From Kappaphycus alvarezii (taxonomy: Eukaryota; Rhodophyta; Florideophyceae; Gigartinales; Solieriaceae): a DNA stretch of 64,000 nt. Both the position numbers and the translations under genes were made by a program. Under the pieces are notes generated by a model. It did no database searches. It saw only the letters and a program-made list of their open reading frames with translations, and was not told where the DNA came from. The stretch lies in assembly GCA_002205965.3 (NCBI GenBank), contig NADL03000470.1, forward strand, positions 1 to 64,000, in the 5' to 3' direction. Positions 1 to 10,797 of this stretch are shown one piece after another; position 1 is the first letter of the stretch; the number at the start of each line of letters is the position of its first letter.

Positions 1-160
1 CCATAAGACACACATTGATCAGGGCCTTGTGTCCAAACCTGACGTACTTTTCTTGTTTGTAAGGAGAGAAATGTTATGTGCCATCTACCTTATTATACTT
101 CCGACTCCTTCTCAACAAGGCCCACACAAATTTACTTTCATCTCCGGGCTGGTAACAGCG

Positions 161-913
161 TCAGGAATTCGCAGAGCCAAATTGTTCGGATTTGAACTTG
201 CAGCGATATAAGCACCGCTGAATCTGTTTCCGATGCACCAAACACGAAAGTACCCAGCATGCGTAACACATCTCCATCACTTCCATTTCCACACTTTGGA
301 AACATGTTGAGTCTGTCATTTGTGATTTTTCGTCCAGGCATTGACAGAGAACAGAGAAATTCGAGAACTTAGCTGTGAATAGAGTGCCGCTGCGCGAAGG
401 ACACTGTGTTTCGGAGAAACTCGGGTAGAACTGCAGATACTCAGGGGATGGTATCAAACCTCTAATAACCCGCACCACAACAGAAAACTGCTCCAAGCTA
501 CATGATACTCCAACCTTAAGAGATCCCTGAATGTAGCCATCACAAAATAAGGCCTTCTCTATACTAGAACCTCGTTGGTCTAATGATCCCTGTTTCAACG
601 GTTTCTCGCATCGAATTGCGAGAGCTCTGTACAGAGCCTGAAGCAACCTTTTTGCTTCCTCAACTGCCTTCGCTGTCAATGACACACCAGATTCCAATAA
701 CTCCATTCTTGAGTGTAAGGATGTTATCTTCTTATTTAACGAATCAACGTGAAGCACGAGGGAAGCGTACGACTCCCTCAGTCTTCTAAAATCTTCGTCG
801 TGAAAAGAATTGGTTTGGAGAACGGTACCATGACCAACTCTCGGTTTCTTCAGTTGTTGATTCATTAATTCCACCCAGTCTGGATCATGGGCTTCTGAAT
901 TCGACATCTTCAT
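161..913 (-). CDS. Hypothetical coiled-coil protein, 250 aa
   Basis: An ATG-initiated open frame of 250 codons with no family I recognise. Residues about 35-100 are rich in Leu, Lys and Glu with heptad-like spacing (segments LNKKITSLHSRMELLESG and AVEEAKRLLQALYRAL), so a coiled coil is likely. The last third is Cys-rich (for example CYACWVLSCL) and may be read beyond a real exon end. The opposite strand has no competing long frame. It could be a host gene, an accessory gene of a nearby DNA transposon, or a pseudogene. The start is the first ATG, with a second ATG two codons later. Seen: open frame and composition. Inferred: coiled coil. No function is proposed. Confidence 0.4.
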   Translation of the reverse strand: MKMSNSEAHDPDWVELMNQQLKKPRVGHGTVLQTNSFHDEDFRRLRESYASLVLHVDSLNKKITSLHSRMELLESGVSLTAKAVEEAKRLLQALYRALAIRCEKPLKQGSLDQRGSSIEKALFCDGYIQGSLKVGVSCSLEQFSVVVRVIRGLIPSPEYLQFYPSFSETQCPSRSGTLFTAKFSNFSVLCQCLDEKSQMTDSTCFQSVEMEVMEMCYACWVLSCLVHRKQIQRCLYRCKFKSEQFGSANS

Positions 914-1898
914 TGTTAGATAAGCCTGTACAGGACTAAAACTCCATGACAGACACGGATTCTCACCCTTTACGCAGTCGTTATCTTACCGAGTCAGAAG
1001 AAGACGTGGCAGAAAATGAACTTCATGGACTTCTTTGTGAGAACCACCCGCTTCAGGGTACAGAATGACACCATAGCCAAGACTGGAAGCTAAAGAGTAC
1101 TCTTCAATGTGCATTACGTTTGCAGTACACCACATTTATGGTTTTCCTGACATGTGGTCCATCTTCCACAAAACCTGAATGAGATCGCCGGTATCAGGAA
1201 GTGAGAGGTCTTCAAAATAAAATTGACGATGTGGCTTGCGTGGTCTTTATGTGGTTTCCGCAAGGTTGAAATGTCATTCATGATAGATGCAGTCGCGGAC
1301 GGAGTACTACGAATGTCATACGACGCATCGTTTTCAGTTCCTGGTTGCACTCGTTCGGAAGAGGTAGTGAAGAACGATCGCAGAAGAAAACGGTAAGGAT
1401 GATTAACATGTGAGATGACATATATATATGATACCGGAAGGTGAACAGACTCGATTGATTGATATGAATCGATTTCTCGATCGTACCTGTGTTACCTCAG
1501 CTGTTGTTGTTGGTGTCAACACCCGATGGGTGCACCATGACTTCCCGGCAGCTTAAAAAAACACCGAAACGGTCATCAATCACCACTGTTTGGTGTTCTG
1601 AAGAATAGTCAAGACTGTGCACAGCCATACCTCCCATTTTTTTAAAAAAATGTTCTTCACATCTAGACCCACGATGGCTGGTTAATGGGGGTGTCCAATA
1701 TTTTTTTTCAAAAATTGGATAAAAATGTACCTCGACATCAAAATTACTTACCAAACAAGAAGGTAAGATAGGCAAACAGCAAGTACAAAGGTACCTGTGA
1801 CTGCAAAGTTTCTGGAGATTACCTTCCCCTCCGCAAAGTTCTACCTCATACATTGACAAGACTAACTTTCCCAAATTGACGGTCATATCGCAGTTGGA
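914..1898. other. No supported gene
   Basis: Only short overlapping frames on the minus strand (1114-1350 and 1497-2009), with no recognisable motif and composition like non-coding DNA. The stretch lies between two divergently transcribed candidate genes, so it may hold their promoters; I see no convincing TATA box. Confidence 0.4.
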
Positions 1899-2465
1899 AT
1901 GAGGATGACTCGCAGTCGGCGCAACCGAACTTCTGTTAAGAAGATGGCAGAATACAGGGAACGACTTGAGAAACAGAAACTTGCGAAAGGTATATATCGG
2001 AAATCTCATTCACCTACACCGTGGTCTCCACCAGAAGAAATAACGAATTCAACGGAGAAAGAACTATCGTCAATGGAGCACCGACGTACGCCGAAATCGG
2101 GAAGACCGAAGAAACAAAGCACATTTCGTCTTGAAGTACTTGCTGATGCCGCCGTTACGGAGAGGAACACAAGACTCGCAGCCGGGAGAAAACGAGTATC
2201 TTCTGAACGAGAAGAGTCCGAGATCGACATGCCTATCCCTCGTGGCCCGAAGAAAGAGAAGTTATCAACGGACAAGGAGTCAAATTGCGAAAGTGTCTTT
2301 GACGATATCCGAAGGGAACCCATTGACAGAGAATTGAATGTTGTCGGAAACAACTTGTCCGAACCCAGTACTGGAGTGAGAACACCTCTCCTGTCTCCGG
2401 CTCCATTACCACGCCATCGGCCTCACCAAATGACGGTACTTCACACTGACAAATGGTTCAATTAA
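1899..2465 (+). CDS. Basic, AT-hook-like hypothetical protein (probable first exon or pseudogene)
   Basis: ATG-initiated frame of 188 codons. The N-terminus is strongly basic (MTRSRRNRTSVKK, then a Lys/Glu/Arg helix), and a KSGRPKKQ segment at about residue 65 resembles an AT-hook (GRP core flanked by basic residues). The rest is low-complexity, with S/P, R/K and E. Downstream the frame appears to continue in another frame as a Ser/Asp/Glu-rich stretch (2,470-2,535) running into the next open frame, so the real product is probably longer and either spliced or frameshifted. A chromatin or DNA-binding role is inferred from composition only. I do not recognise the family. Confidence 0.4.
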   Translation: MRMTRSRRNRTSVKKMAEYRERLEKQKLAKGIYRKSHSPTPWSPPEEITNSTEKELSSMEHRRTPKSGRPKKQSTFRLEVLADAAVTERNTRLAAGRKRVSSEREESEIDMPIPRGPKKEKLSTDKESNCESVFDDIRREPIDRELNVVGNNLSEPSTGVRTPLLSPAPLPRHRPHQMTVLHTDKWFN

Positions 2466-2535
2466 CACCGACGAATCTGAAGAGGAATTACGTTGTACAA
2501 GAGGAAGTCTGAAAAACACTGGTGTAAGTACACCA

Positions 2536-2943
2536 GTGAAGGCCGCATTAGGTTGTGACGTGACCGTGATAGGATTGAAGGTGTTGTTGAAATCTTTTGG
2601 TGAAGGCCTTCTTCAAAACATGCATGCACACATGCGTAGGGAGATAGCGTGTGTGCGAAACCATGTCAGTACTGACATATTACAGTTGCGTACACTTGCT
2701 AAATATTTAGATAGAAAGGTTGAAACTGTGTTACAGTTCTCCTCTAATGGCTCTGCGAAGACTCAGAAGTCCAAGTTAAAAACAAAGAGAGGGTACGTAC
2801 TGGATACGTACATTACTCACTTGAAAATAACATTTAATACTGAAAACTTCTCATATGTTACATGCTACAAAGTTCATTCGTTGCTTAACGAGAAATTAGA
2901 AACAGAGGTACCTCTGGGATGGCACACGTTGTTTTTTCAGTAG
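2536..2943 (+). CDS. Hypothetical protein segment, probably same gene as 1899-2465
   Basis: Open frame with no ATG at its start (GTG). The frame is open upstream to about 2,415 and begins with an acidic T/D/E/S-rich stretch, then a segment resembling a folded helical domain (KVLLKSFGEGLLQNM, LQLRTLAKYLDRKVETVL). A GTACGT donor-like site near 2,795 and a TTTTTTCAG acceptor-like site ending at 2,940 could bound an intron, but I could not find a phase that joins cleanly to the next frame. No recognised family. Confidence 0.3.
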   Translation: MKAALGCDVTVIGLKVLLKSFGEGLLQNMHAHMRREIACVRNHVSTDILQLRTLAKYLDRKVETVLQFSSNGSAKTQKSKLKTKRGYVLDTYITHLKITFNTENFSYVTCYKVHSLLNEKLETEVPLGWHTLFFQ

Positions 2944-3398
2944 TCATGACGATTATATTTAGCTTGCAGAGGGATAAGACGAAGGATATATATCACCATG
3001 GCGTTGGGCTGAATCATTGTAGTTTTCGATTTGGTGTAATAACTGGTACATTGTTGAACATTCAGCATAACCAGTTCAACAACTTCATGGAAGGGGTCGA
3101 AATGTGTGGTGGAGCCTTTGATCCAAATACCAACAACAGCCATGTGAAAGGACGCGAGGCAAACAGAATGAACCACGATATCGAGGTTGGAAACGCGCGA
3201 ATCAAACGTCCTGTATGGTTACAGAAAGTATACGTTGGTACCAACCATATCGAAGCAGCCCGTAATATCTTGGAGAAGAGAAGAGATGGAACCAGGCCGG
3301 AGAAACTGAGAGATGAACCATCTCAGTATGATATTGCGGTTTATGGGGCGAGACTTATATACAAACTGTATACGGCTCACCTGCATCAATTGAGATAA
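2919..3398 (+). CDS. Hypothetical protein segment, possible downstream exon
   Basis: Open frame of about 159 codons directly after the acceptor-like site at 2,940. The coding-like part starts near 2,945 (VVMTIIFSLQRDKTKD) and holds a D/N/K-rich region ending at a stop at 3,396. A further short frame (3,436-3,663, then 3,664-3,775 with in-frame stops) continues the same compositional character, ending in a Lys-rich region. I take 1,899-3,780 as one decayed or spliced gene on the plus strand. No recognised domain. Confidence 0.25.
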   Translation: MAHVVFSVVMTIIFSLQRDKTKDIYHHGVGLNHCSFRFGVITGTLLNIQHNQFNNFMEGVEMCGGAFDPNTNNSHVKGREANRMNHDIEVGNARIKRPVWLQKVYVGTNHIEAARNILEKRRDGTRPEKLRDEPSQYDIAVYGARLIYKLYTAHLHQLR

Positions 3399-4582
3399 AG
3401 TCAAGACCAGTTTTTTCTATGATGCGGTATTCTTTTTGAGTGAATGGAGTAGTATGAATATACAATGCTCCCAAGAAAGTGTCCGAATCACGTTCAAGGA
3501 TGAGTATTCACCCGTTGGAGCCACAGAGAATACTCTGAGACTTCGTCACCACGAATTGGAGAATGCTGTTGAAGGTAGTTGGTTGGGTACGAATAAGGAC
3601 GCAGATGTGAACAACCAGAAGAAGCTTGAAAAGATGTACACGGACATGAAGATTTTATTCTGATTGCAGAGTATGAGGATACCGTGGTACCCGGCGAATC
3701 GAAATCACGGAAACAAGTCATAGAAAGCAAACGGCGACTGAGAAGTTTCATCAACCTTTTAGAAGTTGCAGCAAACTAACTGAAGGAATATACTCAGGTA
3801 TCCTCCATGGAAGTTTTGCATGGGTTGCACAAAGCCTCTTTCCGCTCATTCTACTCGATTGCTGTTTCATCTCGTTCACTAATACAAAATTTCTTGGAAG
3901 AAACCAAATTTGAAGCAGGAATTATTGCTGAAGTCTGAAGGGTCAAATGTGGGGAATGTACACTCCTCGCATTCATGCCATCTCAACGGTCTGCTGCTAC
4001 TCACTTGGAGAAAAAGTGTTTACGATTAACAGAGAAGGAATAAATGGCGCTGCATACACCAGAAGAGGCTGTATCTGATGATGGAGAACCGGTCAACTTT
4101 TGAAATGCTACTGAAGGGGATGGAAACACTACGATTCTTGAATCTGTAGAACAAGATCTAGTTCTGTAGTAACCTTAAACAGAGGTTTACATATGTGGAT
4201 ATAGAGAGTTTCATGAAAAGTATTAACAGCTAAATACGCTTATTACTACGTGTAGTAACCAAGAATAGTACTGCAGTACTACAGTAGTAGACATATCCTT
4301 TGTCGACGTAAAATAGAGGAACGACAGGACTATCCTTACATATGTATGGATACTACATGTGACACTTTATGGGAATAGCAAAAACCCATTTGTACATTTA
4401 TAAAGAATCCTAGTAGGAGAACAGTAAGGGACTACCCAGTAACGGCGATATATTGGATGGTGGTCATGACCTGCAGATGCTTCTAATTTTAAGTACAAAC
4501 AGATACCAAAAGAGCATCTTGCCTCCAGAGTGCCGCTTACAACAGTTTGGATATCAGACCTGTACTGTTTCGCATTAAATCA

Positions 4583-4634
4583 CCCCATATTCCCCTTTTA
4601 AAATTCCTCCCTTTTAAAAGGGGGGAACATGGGG
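4583..4634. repeat. Inverted repeat, about 21-23 bp arms
   Basis: Left arm 4583-4603 begins CCCCATATTCCCC and ends TTTTAAAA. Right arm 4612-4634 begins TTTTAAAAGGGGGG and ends ATGGGG. The arms pair with about three mismatches around an 8-nt loop. The right arm and the following GTTTACTGC are repeated, diverged, near 5,010-5,060, so this looks like a dispersed hairpin repeat rather than a chance palindrome. Confidence 0.6.
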
Positions 4635-5007
4635 GTTGTTTACTGCAGAAGATAACAAGTCAAAGATCCAATTAATGTCTTAATCTAAGGACGAATGGAC
4701 CATGTACTAAAGCAGTGCCTTTGTGATACCAACTTAGCAGCGATGTCACGGTACTGCAATGAGCATAACCTTTCTCGAAAGGCCGGCTCCGTATCAATGG
4801 GTAACCAGGGTAATTAGTGAAGTGAACAATAATCAGACTCACATGGTTTCGTCGCGTCCGTGGAATGAGATATTCATTAGATCATAGCCATAGTTATGCC
4901 TTGTTTTCCCAGTAAACAAAAAACAAACCCCCACTTCACATCCTTGCAGCAGAACCAAAATTTACACCCTTCCCAGCCAAGCCTTTTTAATTTCTTCCCG
5001 TCATCAT

Positions 5008-5065
5008 TTTAAGGGGGAGGAATATGGGACAACCCGGTTTTTACTGCGAAGCATGATGGATAGGT
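5008..5065. repeat. Second copy of the hairpin repeat arm
   Basis: The segment TTTTAAGGGGGAGGAATATG, a short spacer and TTTTTACTGC matches the right arm and flank of the inverted repeat at 4583-4660 with a few changes. Only one arm is clear here, so it is either a truncated copy or a decayed full copy. Confidence 0.4.
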
Positions 5066-6179
5066 TACAATGAATTTGTTAATCTAATTTGAAGTGGCGG
5101 CTCCGCTCTGCACCCTGCCATATCGAACCCCGCACAAATGCACCGCTTTAGTGAAGCAGTATATCAGGTGTCATTGCACTTGGGAGTATTCTGGGATATA
5201 GCCATGTATATCTTTCATGTAATAAAGCACCCAACTCTTTCCCAACTCTTTCGCCCTGCTATATCTGAAAGGGTGCATCCCTGCTAGTAAAGGCGATAAC
5301 TCCTGGAGTGTATTCCCTTCCAGAAATCTTCAATCTGCTGTTTCTGTGGAAACACTGGCGCGTCAGTATATGTAGAAAATACAAACATATCAGGAAGGGA
5401 ACCCCTTAGAGAGCGGAGAACTTGATGAATGCGGCGGCGATTGACAGAGACAGAAACATAATTGGGACATAATAGAGACTGGTCATGTAAGATCAGTGAG
5501 CAACTTTCGTTTTCAGCAGCCGGGGGAGGTGCTTATTTTAAGAGCGACACGAATTAGAAACCTTATGCATAAATTCCATGGACTCCCATTTCAAAGATTC
5601 GGCTATGCAGCCGTAAACATCAACAAGCATTTGGTGAAGAATGATTCTGTGGTGTGCAAGGCGGTTTTGACCTCCAGAATGAACACACGCACAAATCTAA
5701 GCTAGAAGAAATCCGCATGCTGACTACTTCGATATGCGGGAAGGCAGAGGGTGGTTTAGTGCGAAGAGTGAGAGGGCTTGAATCCAATAAGAGATTTTGT
5801 GAACGTGGGAAAGATTGGGTGCTTTACTGTTTAGAGGCATGTACGGTTATTTGCCGACATGAGCAGGGGGCAGATCTATACGCTTAGAACGGAGTGAACC
5901 GTACATTGTTACCAACACGAACAGGGCAGATCATTTTGTCGGAGTGTAGACATAAGTACACTTGTATGTGTACTGCAAGGGGGGGACTTTATTTAGCATA
6001 AACAGGGACCACTCTTACGGAGTGGCCAGGTCAAGGGACCTATTGCAAGTTACATGTCTCCATGCTACGGAACAATTTGTTCTGAGATTGAAAGCAAACA
6101 CACAACCGATTTACTATACTCATGTGTAGAAGTGAAGTATTACACTAACAGAACCACAGAATTACATTATTTATCAGTG

Positions 6180-7192
6180 GCGTTAACGGTATGGGTCTCG
6201 GTTATTGTCAGCAGCACGCTGGTCATAACGGTATGGATCGTTGTACGTCTCGTAACTGTTGCGATTCCTTACAGAATTCCCATCATTGCCCATGGTCGAC
6301 GGCCCAGCTTGCCCGTACGAGTATGGGACAGTGTACATGCCAGAATATGGATCATTGGAGGGTTGGCCTCCGTTGGTGATATCAATTATTGCAGGTTGCT
6401 CATCACTACCGGCACCTGTCTCACGTGCGGGAGTGCGGGATCTGCTACCCACCGGTGGGTAGGGGTCATTTGCGTACGGGTCGCGTTCATACGAAGATTA
6501 GTTGGCAGTGGTACCACTGTTGTAATTGCGCCTCTGCTGTGATTGTCGATCTCCGTCCCCGTCATGGTGGCCGTATTCCCCATATGACAGTTGGCGCGAA
6601 GAAATACGATTTTCGCATCGTCCACTCTTCTATTCTATGTAATTAGAGTTGTGATATCCCCTTTTCCTACCGCGGTAGCCGAAATCAAAGTCAACATGGC
6701 GGTTCAAAGCATCCCTCACAAACCTCCCCATCTGTGAGGCCTCTTGACGTGTCTCGCGATAAGAATGTGCAGTTCGCACGTAATTACCCAAATAAACGCT
6801 TACCATATCGTAAAGATTGGTGACGAGATTATGTACAGAAATATCATTTTCAACTGTTAACCTATTCTGACGTTTGGCCAATGCGTATATTCCAGGGAAA
6901 CGGTTCCACTCTTCCTCTCCAAACTGTTTGGAGAGGATTACGGCGGCACTTCGCTTCCTCCTATAGTTCCCACCTACACCCTTCACCTTCAGGCGCCACA
7001 TCTTACGTCTCATGCTTGTCTCCCAAATCTCACCTTGAGGGGCATCAAAGGCAACATCCAAGTCCGCATTATCCGGTACCGGACCTACATCAGAGTCTTC
7101 ATCACCGTCTCCCCTCACACTCGCGATGAAACATGATACTGGTCCCCAGTTGTCGTCAAATGCAACCTTGCTACGGTACGAATGGTCCCTGG
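6180..7192 (-). pseudogene. C-terminal part of an unrecognised gene with a DPY-repeat tail; two in-frame stops
   Basis: On the minus strand one frame runs from about 7,192 to 6,183, broken only by a TAG at about 6,630 and a TAA at about 6,505. It is preceded by a good 3' splice-site-like sequence (TTAATTTCCTGTCCAG ending at about 7,193). The first part is charged (around ERVRGDGDEDSD and RRKMWRLKVKG), followed by a helical region. The last part is rich in G, Y, D, N and Q and repeats the tripeptide DPY (ERDPYAND, NDPYPP, NDPYSG, NDPYRY, NRDPYR). It is probably the 3' exon or exons of the same minus-strand gene as 7,434-9,157. The stops imply a pseudogene, unless each removes itself by splicing. 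No function is assigned. Confidence 0.4.
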
Positions 7193-7433
7193 ACAGGAAA
7201 TTAAAAGCGCGACCACCCAGAACACATTCACAGTACCACGACACAATGAGGAGAATCAGGTACTCCCTATGTACCATGAGTTTCAAAGCATCAACTTACT
7301 CCTTCTCCGATGTTTCCAACTCTTCGTAAGGCTTCCCGAGACAAGAAATGATGTAGTGATACAAGTTCATAGTCAAAGGCATAGGGATGGGCATTACTGC
7401 TTGTTGAACAATACCCCTATCTGTGAACAGCGG

Positions 7434-8043
7434 CTAATCTTTCCATAGATCCTCGGTTGTACAACCGGTCAAATCCGGGCGAAATTGTGACGCTGGCATC
7501 CACATGCCGTGTTCCTTCCTGCAGTAATATTCATACAGATGATGATGGCGCACAGCAAAGGGGTGAAAGGGTCTGGATTTTAGAGAATCAGCCAGTATCG
7601 GGAACCCTTCTATGGTTCTCTGCTCGACGGAGAGACATAAGTAGTCATGAACAGCTTTGATGTAGTAAGCATCTCGGCGGTCATGTACATAAGTAACGGC
7701 TGATTTGGAACCATCGGGTACCCGGTAGCTTTTCTTTCTTCGGATCCTTTCCCATGTAGCATGCGCTGCATTAGGATTTCTTTCCAGCATAGCAGCGAGG
7801 CGCACCATATCACGTCTAAACTTCCTTCTCCTCGCCCTTGCAATTTCTGTTTCCAAGTCGACTGGATAAATGGCTTTCGGCTCCCACTCGGTATGCAACG
7901 GTAGTCCCGAATTATCCAGATCACCACCCAGAATGGGGTCATGCGGCGGTTGATCTTTTTGCGTCGATGCTCTTTTAGCGGTGGTACCATCGACATCGGA
8001 CGCCGGTGAAGGCTGGGGTTGAAGGACCGAACTAAGGCGCAGA
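7434..8043 (-). CDS. Middle exon of the same unrecognised minus-strand gene
   Basis: This frame is in phase with the P/S/T-rich frame upstream, separated only by a TAA at 8046-8048 that lies within GTGTAAGG, a donor-like context. The protein segment has a Q/P/S/D-rich lead, then a basic helical region (ETEIARARRRKFRRDMVRLA) and a segment with several aromatic and His residues (RHHHLYEYYCRKEHG). After its stop, an acceptor-like CAG at about 7,425 opens a short in-frame exon-like piece that ends in GAGTAAGT, another donor-like site near 7,310. This alternation of open frames and splice-like junctions suggests a spliced gene. No family recognised. Confidence 0.4.
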
Positions 8044-8045
8044 CC

Positions 8046-9157
8046 TTACACGCAAGGTGCAGCAACAGGCGCCGAAGGGCGAGTTGAGGTATTTCGTTGC
8101 CGGGGCTTGGGAGCTTGGGTGTTCAGATCGGAAGACCCCTGCGAGTTGGGAGCAGTGTCGGTGGGTGGGGGTGACGGCGGAGCGCGCTCCGCCATCGCGT
8201 TGTTTGCAGTAGTACAGAGGGTCATGGGTGGTGCCAGAGCGTCGTTCGGAGTAGTGCCGGTGGCTTTAGGTGACGGAGGGTTATTTGCAGCCGCAACTAC
8301 AGTACTGCCCGTGCGGCTGGGTGTAGATGCTGCTGCACTACAGCACGTGTCGGTGGGTGAAGGCAGCGGCGGATGGTTCTTCGGAGTAGTGCTGCTGTGT
8401 TTGGCCGGCGGCGGTGGGTAGCGAGGAGCATTGTCGGTTGAGATGGGTGACGGAGGATGACGGTTGTTTGCAGCAGTACTGCATGTGCCGGTCGGTGTGC
8501 ACGGCGGAGGGTTGTTCGGAGGATTGCTGCTGGGTGTGGGCAGGGAGCTGGTCGTCGGAGTGCCGGTGTCCACTGGTGTGGGTGACGGGTTGGAGGGGAG
8601 TTGTTGTTGGAGAAAATCGGCGCCGCGACCCGCTGGTTGAGAACAGTGTTTGTGGATGCGCATGACAGCCCTGGAGCAGAGTTGTGCTTTGAGGATGTCG
8701 GCGGTGGGCCAGGAGCGGACTTGTTTGGATATGAGGCCATAACGGTCGGCGATGTGTTGGGAGCGGGCTTGTTCGGAGATGTGGTCGAGACGGCGGGCGG
8801 CGGGTTGGAAGATGATGTCATAGCGGGGGTGGCGATGAAGACGATGGTTTGCTGGGAGGTGAGTTGATGGGTTCGGATGACCGGGGGTTGGTGGGAGCTG
8901 ATGTGGAGGGGTTGTTTGGAGCAGATGTGAAGGGTTGTTGGGGGCAGCGCTGGTAGCGTTGATGGGTGTAGATGAGGGCGGGTAGTCGGGAGCTGACCTC
9001 AAGGGGTTGTTGGGTGTGGATAAAGGCGGGTTGTCAGGAGTTGAACCAATACCGACAAAATTCGGGAAATCGCGATGAGCGATAAAGGGGGGGGTAGGGG
9101 AGGGGTTAGGTTGTTTTACAGAGATATGAGGACAGGGGAATGTGTTTAGGGAGGTTT
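8046..9157 (-). CDS. Proline/serine/threonine-rich 5' portion of the minus-strand gene
   Basis: Open frame from about 9,157 to the TAA at 8046, with no ATG inside the first 50 codons, so the true start is probably in an upstream exon. The composition is extreme: Pro, Thr, Ser, Asn and Ala in runs such as SNPPNNPPPCTPTG, with recurring PPSPxxTDT-like motifs about every 25-30 residues. The DNA is GC-rich and purine/pyrimidine-biased, so the plus strand also shows open frames that I take as shadows. It could be an extracellular or cell-wall mucin-like region, or a disordered regulatory region. Confidence 0.35.
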
Positions 9158-9299
9158 ATTTGACAGAATAGGGGGATTTTGCTTGAAAAAGGTCGCGTTT
9201 GGCTTTGCTGGGTTCCTCCAGCACCAGCACTAGGAAACAAGTACTCGACAAGTCACTTGTTGACTTTTTATTTAGAAGCTGAGTCGGATCCTTGAGATG

Positions 9300-9970
9300 A
9301 GCAACAGACAATCAGCAACAGACTGCATGTAGTCTATTGCTGATTTGTGCACAAAAAAAGGCTTTGCCTACCCTAGACATAGCCTGTCTTTGTCGTAAGG
9401 TCCGTTACCACAACCAACAGGGTGGCGTTTGGAACTTGCGTGCGTGCGTGTTCATCCGAGTTGGAGGCTTTACAGCCTCCAACGGGACAGCGTGGAGGCT
9501 CCAGATGGCAGCTTCAATACTGAATCTGCCATCTGGAGCTGCCCAGTTTGTCCTTATCGTACTGCAGGACGATATAGTATATATTTTCAGTTGTACATGT
9601 ACATGTACAACTGATGAGATATAGGACCTGGATATCCAATAATGGATCTGCAAATCAGGAATAGCGAATTATAGGCCATATCATTTATATTGCCTGCAGT
9701 CTTTAATTGTAACGAATTCTGTCGATGTAGGTTGGAATTTGCACTACTCCATTATCATAACGGCTGCGTCACTACACACTGTTTCAGTTGGTGGTACCAC
9801 CAACTGTAACACCAGCGCTGAATCTGATGTGCACTTAATCTTGCAGAGTACCTTTAATTCAGATGCAAGCTTCTAACATATAATAGGATCCAAGTACTGT
9901 ACTGTAACATGTAGGCAACCGTACTTGTACTTGGCTCGAATACATAACCAAGTCTATATATAGACTACCA
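9300..9970. repeat. Cluster of seven hairpin-forming palindromes
   Basis: In 660 bp I find: 9310-9345 (15-bp stem, one mismatch, 6-nt loop); 9460-9483 (10-bp perfect stem, TTAC loop); 9498-9539 (14-bp perfect stem, loop with its own 4-bp stem TTCA/TGAA); 9587-9614 (28-bp perfect palindrome with alternating GTACAT core); 9785-9806 (22-bp perfect palindrome centred on GGTACC); 9890-9934 (about 13-bp stem with a bulge); 9951-9966 (16-bp perfect palindrome AGTCTATATATAGACT). No convincing gene covers them. Confidence 0.8.
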
Positions 9971-10300
9971 CCAGTGGCTCAGGGGGTAGCTCTTCTAGAA
10001 TCTCGGGTTTGTGCAAACTCAATCGTGAAAATATCATATCTAGTAATTAAAAGTATTGTTTCTTTTTCCGATATCAACACCAACAATTACAATTTGTTGA
10101 AGTTTGATTTGTAATGTTTCAGAATACGAATCTGATCGAAATATGATGAATACTTGCAGTATTGTAATTCCAGCGGAATAGTACTGAGCGCGACATTCAC
10201 CTTCAGGCATTACGTAGATGTCCGTACCTTGTTCGGTAGTTTTCGCCACCAAAGTACAACATGTCACCAGACTCAGCACATCCAATGCACTAGTAATCCA
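9970..10300. other. No supported gene
   Basis: Short AT-rich stretch between the palindrome cluster and the transposase remnant. A TGGCTCAGGGGGTAG run at 9,979 resembles a tRNA A box but no matching B box or cloverleaf follows. Confidence 0.4.
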
Positions 10301-10797
10301 TCTTATTGGGTACTAGTTCATACGGTGTTCAAACCAGATACTCCATGCCTAAAGTTCGAAGAAGGGTGTTTGATTCCATCTTTCTTGATGCCTTACATCG
10401 AAGAAAGCAGAAAAGAATGCCATCGTCAACAACAATAGGCCACCTAGCAAATTTAGCAGTGAGGATGCTCATGCAGGTCGTCATCAAAATCAAGGTAATC
10501 CTGTACAGGACTCTGCACTTGATTCGTCCACCGCTAACATTCCTGAAAGGGAGGTACTGGCAATCCAGGATGTTGCACCTATCAGCCCGTTCATCCCACT
10601 TGAGGACGAAGCTACAGACAGGGATTCCTCACAAGAAGACCATATCCATGCACCGTCAGTGGAGCCATTTTTGAATCACGATCCACAGTTTCGATTTCAA
10701 ATTTCAGTGGATGAAGAAGAGGTGTAGGGGGACGAACTGCCTAGAGTAAGTTCTCCTCAACCGCGCTTTACAACTACCATCCGCTAACCAACGTAGA

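Larger units (their letters stand above)
3780..6180. other. No supported gene; short repeats and palindromes
   Basis: No frame over about 80 codons with protein-like composition. The stretch holds a perfect 14-bp palindrome at 4267-4280 centred on CTGCAG, two copies of a hairpin repeat (listed separately), and a 7-bp-stem hairpin near 5,952. The small frames at 5496-5887 have no recognisable motif. Confidence 0.5.

Noticed and set aside
6054-6646. Plus-strand frames overlapping the DPY-repeat region
   Set aside because: The minus strand has the repeated DPY pattern and connects in frame with upstream sequence; the plus frames have no pattern of their own.
6500-8050. Alternative genetic code with TAA or TAG read as an amino acid
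   Set aside because: The stops in elements 1 and 3 align with sense codons of different kinds (Gly, Glu, Trp) and TGA is affected too, so nonsense mutation explains them better than reassignment.
8107-8867. Plus-strand Gly/Val-rich frames
   Set aside because: Shadows of the P/S/T-rich minus-strand frame, caused by biased GC composition.
9975-10030. tRNA-like run TGGCTCAGGGGGTAG
   Set aside because: Resembles an A box, but no acceptor stem, anticodon arm or B box (GGTTCGAATC-like) follows in the expected spacing.
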